From NCBI GenBank assembly GCA_016235225.1, contig JACRLS010000085.1, positions 1 to 5,901 on the forward strand: DNA of 5,901 nucleotides, in the 5' to 3' direction. The first letter of the stretch is position 1. Each line of letters starts with the position of its first letter. The notes beneath the pieces are model-generated. The model searched no databases, was not told where the DNA came from, and saw only the letters and a list, made by a program, of their open reading frames with translations. This DNA comes from Nitrospirota bacterium. GTDB lineage: Bacteria > Nitrospirota > Nitrospiria > Nitrospirales > Nitrospiraceae. The translations under genes and the position numbers were made by a program. Shown in pieces: positions 1 through 5,479 of this stretch.

Positions 1-2
1 GG

Positions 3-494
3 CTGCTCCAGGAGTATGTCCGAGACACCCGTGCTCATCTCGATCTCTTGCTCATCGGGCGGCTCGCCCTCTACGCGTATGGTGCCGAGAATCCGCAGAC
101 CGAAGATTTGGACGCCGAAATCGTGGGTGATTTTGATCGGCTGGTCGCCTTCTTGAAGCAACGCCAGATCCTCACCAATCTCAGCGAGAATATCTCCGGA
201 TGGTCCGTGGTGGCGATGCCCCCCGGTTATCGCGAGCGGGCGACCGTCTTCTTTGACCAATCTGGACTCCGCATCCGTCTTTTGGCTCCTGCTGATTTCG
301 TGATCGCCAAACTCCGGCGCGGCACCGAGACGGACCTTGAGGATGCGATCTTTGTGGCCCAGAAGTTCGGGGTGTCGTCCGGCGCGGTCCAAGCTTCAGC
401 CGAAAGCGCAGTGGCGGCCTCCCCCAAGGATACGGCCCTCTTCGCATTTCGACAGACCGTCGAGCTGTTTTGTCGACGGCTTCAGCGCGGCTAA
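3..494 (+). CDS. Nucleotidyltransferase-fold protein, DUF6036-like, 5' end outside window
   Basis: The frame is open from the first bases of the window to a TAA at 492-494, so this is the last 163 codons of a longer gene. The only start-like codon inside is a TTG at 48, within a conserved-looking stretch, so I treat the 5' end as lying outside. The visible layout fits the minimal nucleotidyltransferase fold: an IGRLALYAYG stretch (partial residues 18-27) where the family has its G-G/G-S loop, then TEDLDAEI with an Asp-x-Asp pair (D35, D37) as candidate metal ligands. A later block, APADFVIAKLRRGTETDLEDA, has the Lys and Asp spacing typical of the C-terminal part of DUF6036-type proteins. The second Gly of the usual loop is Arg, so catalysis is uncertain. 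Such proteins are often toxin-antitoxin-like or partnered with a DNA-binding protein, but any partner would lie upstream, out of view. The family call is from motif recognition only. Confidence 0.68.
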   Translation: MLQEYVRDTRAHLDLLLIGRLALYAYGAENPQTEDLDAEIVGDFDRLVAFLKQRQILTNLSENISGWSVVAMPPGYRERATVFFDQSGLRIRLLAPADFVIAKLRRGTETDLEDAIFVAQKFGVSSGAVQASAESAVAASPKDTALFAFRQTVELFCRRLQRG

Positions 495-513
495 TACAAG
501 CGCAATAACTCTT

Positions 514-611
514 GTGACATAGGGTCCCCGCCCTTTCACCTTGGCCTCTCCCAATCACCCGTTGCAATTGGAAGAGCAACGGGTCCCCGGGCTGTCACCG
601 CGACAGGACCC
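514..611. repeat. Intergenic direct-repeat and hairpin element
   Basis: Two 19-base copies, GGGTCCCCGCCCTTTCACC (522-540) and GGGTCCCCGGGCTGTCACC (581-599), match at 16 of 19 positions and sit 59 bases apart. A 9-bp perfect inverted repeat, ACCCGTTGC (557-565) and GCAACGGGT (576-584), forms a hairpin with a 10-base loop. A second hairpin pairs GGGTC (581-585) with GACCC (607-611) and CTGTC (592-596) with GACAG (602-606). The two hairpins share the GGGTC bases and cannot form together. GTGACA (514-519) and TGTCAC (593-598) form an outer dyad. No U-tract follows, so a classic terminator is unlikely. The rest of the gap between the convergent genes (495-513 and 612-739) shows nothing I can name. 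A dispersed REP- or MITE-like element is a guess. Confidence 0.5.
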
Positions 612-739
612 GCTACGGCGAACCTTGGCTCAAGAATTATTTTCGGATCGGGGATAGTATTCGACTACCGCAGTGAGAAGGTCCCACAGGCCCCAGCTAC
701 ACTGCGCCGTAGGGAAAAGCTTGAGGCTCAGGTCGAGGG

Positions 740-1312
740 TCAGGGCAGGAGATCAGAAACCGCGATCGAGACGCCCGGGCAACCGAGCGGCGCAACCGAA
801 TCGGAAGCGGCGAAGACAAGATGAGTCCTGTAGCGCGCGCGATCCACTCCTTCCGTTCCAGGATCCCGAGAGACCTCGAGTCGTCTGTCGCTGAGGTTGA
901 GGATCCACAATTCAGGGATGCCGGCCCTTGCGTAGAGATCGGCTTTCCGGCCGCGATCGTATTCCAAGGTCGCATCCGCGACCTCGACGACCAGCACGGC
1001 GGCATTGGGGTGCGCGTCTCGATAAGTCCGTGCTGAACCGACGACCACAGCCACGTCGGGTTCCGGCTCAGAATCCCGTAGCAGAGCGAGAGGCATCTGA
1101 ACACGGACGTCATGCCCTGTTCCAAACGATGTCCGCAACGCTTCCTCGATCAGGCGAATGGCGCTGGCGTGGGCACTCCCTTGAGGCGTCATTTGAATGA
1201 GCTCTCCTTCGATCAACTCGAGCCGCTCTTCCGGATGAAAAAACCCTGATGCGACTAAGCGGTCAAACTCTTCCCTGGTCAAACGTCTGATCTGTACAGC
1301 CTGGGCAGCCAT
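740..1312 (-). CDS. Uma2 family (DUF820) PD-(D/E)XK endonuclease-fold protein
   Basis: This 190-aa protein has the usual length and order of the Uma2/DUF820 family, which adopts the restriction-endonuclease-like PD-(D/E)XK fold. The N-terminal LTREEFDRLV and LELIEGELIQM (residues 31-41) are followed by the candidate active site: EPDVAVV with Asp86, VLVVEV with Glu110, and RGRK with Lys123, then LYARAGIPELWILNL. All the expected acidic and Lys positions are present, so it looks intact. The ATG at 1312 is preceded by AAAGGAAG at good SD spacing. It lies 106 bases downstream of thrH on the same strand and has its own promoter candidate, so it may be transcribed independently. The family is abundant in many free-living bacteria but its cellular role is poorly known. 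Nuclease activity is inferred from the fold, and nothing nearby points to a restriction or toxin system. Confidence 0.88.
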   Translation of the reverse strand: MAAQAVQIRRLTREEFDRLVASGFFHPEERLELIEGELIQMTPQGSAHASAIRLIEEALRTSFGTGHDVRVQMPLALLRDSEPEPDVAVVVGSARTYRDAHPNAAVLVVEVADATLEYDRGRKADLYARAGIPELWILNLSDRRLEVSRDPGTEGVDRARYRTHLVFAASDSVAPLGCPGVSIAVSDLLP

Positions 1313-1344
1313 GTGACGTGCTTCCTTTCTCGACGAATGGCGTC

Positions 1345-1373
1345 AGTCTATCAGCTCATTGGAACAGCGACAA
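1345..1373 (-). promoter_or_regulatory. Candidate sigma70-type promoter for the Uma2 gene
   Basis: Read on the minus strand, TTGTCG (1373-1368) and TAGACT (1350-1345) are separated by exactly 17 bases. Each matches four of six consensus positions. The -10 box lies about 32 bases upstream of the Uma2 ATG, leaving room for the SD. This is a motif match only. Confidence 0.35.
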
Positions 1374-1418
1374 GGCTTTGTCCGCTTTTGAGTCAGACCT
1401 TCCCGGTGGGCAGGACCG

Positions 1419-2039
1419 TCACGGCTCAAGTTCTCCGGCCTTGCAGATCTGCTCGCGAAGCTCGGCGTACGAGCGCGTGACCGGGATCTGGGGAAATTCC
1501 TTCACGATCTTGTCGGGCGGGCGGTAGAAGATGCCGGCGTCCGCCTCCAGCAGCATCGGGGTGTCATTGTAGGCATCGCCGATCGCGACGGTCTTGAAGT
1601 ACAAACTCTTGAGGGCGACGATGGCTTGCCGCTTCTGGTTCCTTTGGCGGAGGTGGTAGTTGCGGATGCGGCCGGTGTCATCGACCTCCAGCCGGTTGCA
1701 AAAGAGCGCCGGGTAGCCGAATTGCCGCATCAACGGCGCGGCAAATTCGTAAAACGTATCCGACAGCACGATCACCTGGCACCGCTCCCGCAGCCAATCC
1801 ACGAACTCCACCGCTCCCTCCAAGGGAGTCAGCCTGCCGATCACCTCTTGAATGTCGGCTAACTTGAGGCCGTGTTGGTCGAGGATGCCGAGGCGTCGTT
1901 TCATCAGCACATCGTAGTCCGGAATATCTCTGGTAGTCAGCCGGAGATCGGCGATCCCCGTCTTGTCTGCGACGTTGATCCAGATCTCAGGAGTCAGCAC
2001 CCCTTCCATGTCCAGGCAGGCGATCATGGGATCGGTCAT
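1419..2039 (-). CDS. thrH: Phosphoserine phosphatase / homoserine phosphotransferase ThrH
   Basis: ThrH is a cytoplasmic HAD-superfamily enzyme. It hydrolyses phosphoserine in serine synthesis and can transfer the phosphate to homoserine, giving phosphohomoserine for threonine synthesis (known from the Pseudomonas aeruginosa enzyme). The protein starting at 2039 has 206 residues, close to the usual length of about 205. Motif I is ACLDMEGVLTPEIW, with Asp10 and the Glu12 typical of this subgroup. DIPDYDVLMKRRL and PLEGAVEFVDWLRER match the cap and core. Motif II is LSDTFYEF (Ser93-Asp94-Thr95), the Lys of motif III is in RQRNQKRQ (K136), and motif IV is GDAYNDTPML (Asp155, Asp159). The frame extends upstream to 2177, but only through intergenic heptad repeats. 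ATG 2039 has AAAGGAG ten bases upstream, which fixes the start. The gene appears complete and lies between YkgJ and Uma2 genes on the same strand. Confidence 0.95.
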   Translation of the reverse strand: MTDPMIACLDMEGVLTPEIWINVADKTGIADLRLTTRDIPDYDVLMKRRLGILDQHGLKLADIQEVIGRLTPLEGAVEFVDWLRERCQVIVLSDTFYEFAAPLMRQFGYPALFCNRLEVDDTGRIRNYHLRQRNQKRQAIVALKSLYFKTVAIGDAYNDTPMLLEADAGIFYRPPDKIVKEFPQIPVTRSYAELREQICKAGELEP

Positions 2040-2062
2040 AGCTTCGTGACTCCTTTCACCAA

Positions 2063-2126
2063 GAAGGCTATAGGCAATGGGCGATAGGCTATGGGTTATA
2101 TCCGAAAAGGTAATAGGCGATAGGTA
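2063..2126. repeat. Heptanucleotide repeat array, ATAGGCN/ATGGGNN type
   Basis: Five consecutive seven-base units run in phase from 2063 to 2097: GAAGGCT, ATAGGCA, ATGGGCG, ATAGGCT, ATGGGTT. After a 15-base break, two more units follow, ATAGGCG and ATAGGTA (2113-2126). The array lies in the 5' leader of thrH, starting just upstream of its SD. The same units recur at 3089-3158 and, inverted, at 3185-3260. Heptameric short tandem repeats of this style (STRR) are documented in heterocystous cyanobacteria. Whether these belong to a related class is not shown here. Confidence 0.8.
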
Positions 2127-2139
2127 ACTGAAAACTTTC

Positions 2140-2162
2140 CGAACACAGTCTTGGCTTGTCAA
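2140..2162 (-). promoter_or_regulatory. Weak candidate promoter for thrH
   Basis: A perfect -35 hexamer TTGACA lies at 2162-2157 on the minus strand, at the edge of the ACTCAGC repeat. At a 17-base spacing the -10 would be GAAAGT, only three of six matches. A good -10-like TATAAC occurs nearer the gene but has no -35 partner. The leader to the ATG would be about 95 bases and would contain the heptad array. Low confidence. Confidence 0.22.
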
Positions 2163-2189
2163 CTCAGCACTCAGCACCCAGTACTCAGC
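2162..2189. repeat. Second heptanucleotide repeat family, ACTCAGC type
   Basis: Four in-phase units, ACTCAGC, ACTCAGC, ACCCAGT and ACTCAGC, run from 2162 to 2189. This is a different sequence from the ATAGGC family about 35 bases away, but has the same seven-base period. The complement of bases 2185-2187 in the last unit is the TGA stop codon of the YkgJ-family gene, so the array abuts and supplies the end of that gene. Confidence 0.75.
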
Positions 2190-2979
2190 ACTGTTTCTCT
2201 CCCATTGTCTGGCTCAAGAGCCGCCACACCTTGTCTAGCGTCTGGTCGAGCAAATCCCCGCCTTTCCAAACCCGTCGTCCTTCCGGTTCGTGCTCAGTCG
2301 CCCAATTCAGTGCCAGCGGCAAGGGGATCAGACGGGGGATCTTATCGGTGAGATCGGCCCAGAGCAGCCCGAGCACTGTGCTCACCCTAATCGGCACCGG
2401 CAGGGGCTGCACTGCGTTGTGCGCCAGGTCCTGACACAGGTCGGCTGGGGAGGTCACTAATAACTCCCGGCAGGCCGAGGGGCGATGCTCGTAGATGCCG
2501 CAGCGCCCGGCCTCAAGGAACGGACAGGGGAGTCGCAGTGCATAGTAGGCGTGGTTCAGGGCATCCATGTCCGAGTCCGCCAAGGGCTTTGGGGTTTTCG
2601 CGAGCTCTATTAACGGCTCCAGGAGGCCGGCGTGACGGAGGGCGGCTTTGGCGTCGTCGATTTTTCGCATGAACCGATCCCGCTCCGCTTTTGGCAAACT
2701 GTCAATATGGTCACGTAGGGCGAATGCTTCGGGCGGTGAAAGAGGCACCATCATGCGGCAACAGGCAGCGCAGCCGTCCTTGCAGGAAATCGTCGCGCCC
2801 TCTTCGACGGCGCCGCGCACCTCCTCCACCGAAGCTTGTTCACCCAACTGACGCGCCAGCGGCACGATCGTGGCGATCGGGACGAACCCGCTCGGCACAT
2901 CCACTGATGTGGTCAACGGCCCGCGAGGAACATTGATGGCGACTTCGTAGCGATCGACCGGCATGGAAGTACTCGACAC
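2185..2979 (-). CDS. YkgJ family cysteine-cluster (putative Zn/Fe-binding) protein
   Basis: The protein has the signature of the YkgJ/UPF0153 family, whose conserved cysteines are thought to bind zinc or an iron-sulfur centre; the function is unknown. Numbered from the GTG at 2979, the first cluster is CKDGCAACC (Cys66, 70, 73, 74) followed by RMMVPLSPPEAFAL. The second is LPCPFLEAGRCGIYEHRPSACR (Cys152, 160, 170), with a further Cys182 in SPADLCQD. The C-terminal 80 residues contain no motif I recognise. The start is ambiguous: GTG 2994, GTG 2979 and ATG 2964 are all in frame. I chose GTG 2979 because GGGAGG sits five bases upstream, and because the promoter candidate at 3007-3035 would start transcription near 3000, leaving no leader for 2994. 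ATG 2964 remains possible. The gene heads a same-strand run with thrH, but a repeat-filled 145-base gap separates them. Confidence 0.86.
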   Translation of the reverse strand: MSSTSMPVDRYEVAINVPRGPLTTSVDVPSGFVPIATIVPLARQLGEQASVEEVRGAVEEGATISCKDGCAACCRMMVPLSPPEAFALRDHIDSLPKAERDRFMRKIDDAKAALRHAGLLEPLIELAKTPKPLADSDMDALNHAYYALRLPCPFLEAGRCGIYEHRPSACRELLVTSPADLCQDLAHNAVQPLPVPIRVSTVLGLLWADLTDKIPRLIPLPLALNWATEHEPEGRRVWKGGDLLDQTLDKVWRLLSQTMGEKQC

Positions 2980-3006
2980 TCCGCCCTCCCGCACACAGCG
3001 TGAATC

Positions 3007-3035
3007 ATCTTAGAGAACCCCCCAGAAGGGGTCAA
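3007..3035 (-). promoter_or_regulatory. Candidate sigma70-type promoter for the YkgJ-family gene
   Basis: On the minus strand TTGACC (3035-3030, five of six consensus matches) and TAAGAT (3012-3007, four of six) are exactly 17 bases apart. Transcription would begin near 3000, about 20 bases before the GTG at 2979 and with its GGGAGG in the leader. The spacer holds a small GC-rich dyad, ACCCC and GGGGT. Confidence 0.45.
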
Positions 3036-3051
3036 GGCAGCGCATGCGGAC

Positions 3052-3080
3052 TTGCGGGTGGTCAACCGGTGGCGGATAAT
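3052..3080 (+). promoter_or_regulatory. Candidate divergent promoter for the 122-aa gene and sugar dehydrogenase
   Basis: TTGCGG (3052-3057) and GATAAT (3075-3080, five of six matches) are 17 bases apart. The -35 matches at only three positions. If used, it would transcribe through both facing heptad arrays before reaching the ATG at 3258. It lies back to back with the YkgJ promoter candidate, with 16 bases between the two -35 boxes. Confidence 0.3.
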
Positions 3081-3088
3081 GCGCGTGG

Positions 3089-3158
3089 GAAGGCAAGGGG
3101 CGAGGGGCGATAGGCCATGGGTTAAAGGCAATAGGCAATGGGCACTAGGCTATAGGCA
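3089..3158. repeat. Heptanucleotide repeat array, ten units, forward orientation
   Basis: Ten units in perfect seven-base register run from 3089 to 3158: GAAGGCA, AGGGGCG (twice), ATAGGCC, ATGGGTT, AAAGGCA, ATAGGCA, ATGGGCA, CTAGGCT, ATAGGCA. The consensus is ATAGGCA or ATGGGCN, as in the thrH leader. It faces the inverted array at 3185-3260. Confidence 0.85.
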
Positions 3159-3184
3159 AGAACATCGGGGATATCCTTGTCCTC

Positions 3185-3260
3185 ACTCATAGCCTATCGC
3201 CACTCGCCTTCTTTCCACGCCCATAGCCCATTGCCTCTCGCCCATTGCCCCGAGCCCATG
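3185..3260. repeat. Heptanucleotide repeat array, inverted orientation, containing a start codon
   Basis: These units are the complement of the forward family (consensus GCCTATN or GCCCATN). ACTCATA, GCCTATC and GCCACTC run from 3185 to 3205. A 13-base interval then slips the phase by one base, and six in-phase units follow from 3219: GCCCATA, GCCCATT, GCCTCTC, GCCCATT, GCCCCGA, GCCCATG. The last three bases (3258-3260) are the ATG of the 122-aa gene. ATAGCCTATCGCC (3189-3201) can pair with GGCACTAGGCTAT (3141-3153) with two mismatches, giving a transcript hairpin with a 35-base loop. Confidence 0.85.
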
Positions 3261-3626
3261 AAGTTAACCGGTCACCAGATCGGTCTCCTGAAATCCTACA
3301 TGACGGACTTGGTTGAGCAGGCTAGGCAGGATGATCAGACTCAACGGTCCTTCGGCTTTTCCGCCGCGTCTTACAGGCCTGATCAAGCCGTGTCCGATCT
3401 TCTCGCCATCCTGGATGATCGAGTCGAGTCTGAAGGCGTCCAGGTCGGACTTCCCGCAAATTTTCTCCATCAGATGTGGACGATGTGCAATGAGGCTCAG
3501 CCGCATCTTCGCGACCAGGTCTGGCTGGAATCCAGTTTCGACGGGACCTCCTCATGCAAAGCCATGGTCCGTGAACAGACCTATCGGGCCTTGATGACCT
3601 ATCTAGAACAACAATGCCGGCCATAG
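3258..3626 (+). CDS. Hypothetical protein, 122 aa
   Basis: I do not recognise this protein. It begins MKLTGHQIGLLKSYMTDLVE and ends YRALMTYLEQQCRP. It has no signal peptide or membrane segment and looks like a small soluble, mostly helical protein, with amphipathic stretches at residues 5-25, 43-60 and 105-120. Three Cys (one in MWTMCNEAQ, one in SSCKAM, one near the end) do not form a clear metal site. The frame is open upstream to a TTG at 3177, but those codons read through the heptad repeat array, so I placed the start at ATG 3258. No SD precedes it, because the repeat occupies that position. The next ATG, at 3300, also lacks an SD. Its last 13 bases overlap the start of the sugar dehydrogenase frame, which suggests translational coupling. 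It is probably a real gene, given the close fit with its downstream neighbour. Confidence 0.55.
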   Translation: MKLTGHQIGLLKSYMTDLVEQARQDDQTQRSFGFSAASYRPDQAVSDLLAILDDRVESEGVQVGLPANFLHQMWTMCNEAQPHLRDQVWLESSFDGTSSCKAMVREQTYRALMTYLEQQCRP

Positions 3627-4694
3627 GCCTCTCACAGAAGGCCGCCGCTCCCCACAGGCTATGGCCCATTGTGTGGCTCTGGCTCTGCCTGGCCTCCGTC
3701 CTGCCGGCTGGGGCATCAGGAGACGTGCCGGCGATCGCCCTTGAGCCCCTCGTGGCCGGTGGCTTGGAGCGGCCCCTCTATCTGACCCATGCCGGTGACG
3801 GGACAGGCCGGCTGTTCATCCTTGAGCAGCCCGGCCGTCATCAACTATGTCCGTGCCTCGGACGGTCGGACGGTGATTGCCGAGTTTCGAGCCTCGTCGA
3901 ATCCTGACCGATCCGGCACGTCTGAAAAGATCATTTTGACGGTCGAGCAGCCCTACCCGAATCACAAGGGGGGCATGGTCGAGTTTGGGCCTGATGGGTT
4001 CCTCTATATCGGACTGGGCGACGGAGGGTCCGGAGGGGATCCGGAGAATCGAGCTCAAAATCGGGCCGAGCTTCTTGGGAAGATCTTGCGAGTGGATGTC
4101 GATCACGGCCACCCCTATGCCGTCCCGTCCGACAATCCGCCGACGGATGGGAAGGGGCGACCGGAGATTTACGCCACGGGCCTTCGGAATCCTTGGCGCT
4201 TCTCATTTGATCGCCAGACCGGCGAGCTGTGGGCGGGTGACGTCGGACAGAATGAATGGGAGGAAATCGATAGTATCCGCCCTGGGGAAAACTATGGGTG
4301 GCGGGTCATGGAGGGCACGCATTGTTACCGGCCGCGATTGTTCTGCTCCGCCGAGGGGCTCGTCCCGCCGGTCGTCGAGTATGCGCATGAGCAAGGGCGC
4401 TGTTCCGTGACGGGGGGGTATGTCTACCGAGGTGGGCGCATCGCATCCTTGCGGGGTGCCTATGTGTATGGAGACTTTTGCAGCGGCGAGGTGTTCGTGT
4501 TCAGGAGGGAGCGGCCAGATCCTGTCAGCATCCCCACGGTGCTGCTGAGTACCCATCTGGCTCTTTCGTCCTTCGGCCAGGATGCGGCCGGAGAACTCTA
4601 CCTGATGGACTATCGCGGCGGGGCGGTGTTTCGTTTCATCCCTGCCAGGCCTGATGATCTCCGGCCGTCCTCATCGAGGTCCAGGAACGAGTAG
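3614..4694 (+). pseudogene. PQQ-dependent sugar dehydrogenase (sGDH/Hhip type), internal deletion and frameshift
   Basis: The family are secreted beta-propeller quinoproteins that oxidise sugars using PQQ. The first frame (3614-3907) encodes a signal peptide (h-region LWPIVWLWLCLASVL, cleavage near AGASG) and the start of the propeller, ALEPLVAGGLERPLYLTHAG to RLFILEQPGR at residue 75 (base 3838). It then runs into unrelated residues and a TGA. Family sequence resumes in the +1 frame at base 3840 (INYVRASDGRTVIAEFR) and continues to the TAG at 4694. That part carries the NHKGG His that aligns with the catalytic His of sGDH, FGPDGFLYIGLGDGG, and LRNPWRFSFD with the substrate-side Arg, then VTGGYVYRG near the end. 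The blade between EQPGR and NYVRASDG, normally about 45 residues (..LPTPFLDI.., GGE.GLL..AFHP), is absent. Lost bases must equal 2 modulo 3. It is a broken gene or an assembly gap. No SD is evident, and it overlaps the upstream gene by 13 bases. Confidence 0.85.
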
Positions 4695-4706
4695 GTGAGA
4701 TCCCCT

Positions 4707-5374
4707 TCACCCGCTCCCGGCAAGGCTGTAGACGACGATGCCGATAAACTCGGATATGGCGAGCGAATTCTGCCAGAAGGCTCCGGCGTTCGGGATCATG
4801 CGCGGTCGCCCAAGAGACGCCTCACCTCCACGGCATTTTCGTAGGTCGTCCGTGACCGAGACTCCACAACAATGGCGTTCGCCGGAACGCCGATGCCTAG
4901 AGCAAACCGTTTCATGTACTCTGCTTCCCGAGCCCCCTCCCCGATGACGCTCGAATCACCTCCTGACATGACGATTGTCGGAGCAAGGCCGTGCGAATAC
5001 AGATCAGTCCCGCAGAGTACCCGCTGCATAGTCAACGGTGTCAGCTCTGTCGTCGGCCGGAGCGAACCTTTTTCCGCGACACCGCCGCCGAGCACCACGA
5101 TGAAATCCGACTTCGAGAGGACGGTGGGATCCTTTGGAGGATGCCACGTTTCGAGGGCTCCTAGCAGATTCCATGCGACGATCGAGTTTCCAAAAAGACA
5201 GATGAGCAAGAAGATCGTCAGAGCAAGGCGGCGGATCCAGTGCGTCGGCCCTGGAGAGGAGGGGAGCCAGGACAGGATCAGGATCAGTCCAGCCAGGGCC
5301 ACCAGCCACGTATAGGGATAGACCGCATACTTGGCCACCTTGTAGAGGCCGTACAGAAATGGAGACAGTTCCAT
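4707..5374 (-). pseudogene. YdcF/ElyC-like DUF218 membrane protein, internal deletion and frameshift
   Basis: DUF218 proteins have N-terminal membrane helices and a Rossmann-like domain. E. coli ElyC of this family acts in envelope (peptidoglycan/lipid carrier) biogenesis. From ATG 5374 the frame gives MELSPFLYGLYKVAKYAVYP, two hydrophobic segments (about residues 20-37 and 48-70), then FIVVLGGGVA (91-100), TIVMSGGD (133-140), EAEYMKRFALGIGVP and SRTTYENAVEVRRLLGD. It meets a TGA (4798-4796) at residue 192, before the conserved LLVTSA.HMPRA segment. The expected family C-terminus lies immediately beyond in another frame: IPNAGAFWQNSLAISEF, then GIVVYSLAGSG and a TGA at 4709-4707. So about 45 residues are missing and lost bases equal 1 modulo 3. 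The start has no clear SD. A TTGACA at 5469-5464 has no good -10 partner. It ends 12 bases from the convergent sugar dehydrogenase. Confidence 0.82.
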
Positions 5375-5479
5375 GAATCAGGTAGTCAAGGAAGGGATCG
5401 GGCGCTGGATCAGCCAGACAGCCTTGAAACTCAGTCGTGAGACACCAGTGTAGCCTGAGGGACTGTCAAAAGCGAGGGC

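Noticed and set aside
697..1200. Several frames of 71-142 aa on both strands over the Uma2 gene
   Set aside because: They are out-of-frame shadows of a protein with an intact PD-(D/E)XK signature.
1366..1389. Plus-strand terminator-like hairpin AGCG-ACAA / TTGT-C-CGCT followed by TTT
   Set aside because: The stem has a bulge and a very short T-run, no plus-strand gene ends upstream of it, and it coincides with the -35 box proposed for the Uma2 gene.
2040..2177. N-terminal extension of ThrH to the upstream start at 2177
   Set aside because: The extra 46 residues are translated heptad repeat and leader. Family length and a strong SD place the start at 2039.
3089..3260. CRISPR array
   Set aside because: The repeats are contiguous seven-base units without unique spacers of regular length, and no cas-like gene is present.
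3931..4556. Long minus-strand frames (91 and 117 aa) opposite the sugar dehydrogenase
   Set aside because: They are low-complexity antisense translations of a GC-rich beta-propeller coding region with no recognisable motif.
4694..4711. Bidirectional terminator between the convergent broken genes (GGTGA/TCACC)
   Set aside because: Only a 5-bp stem with an 8-base loop, made from the stop-codon bases of both genes, and without a T-run on either side.
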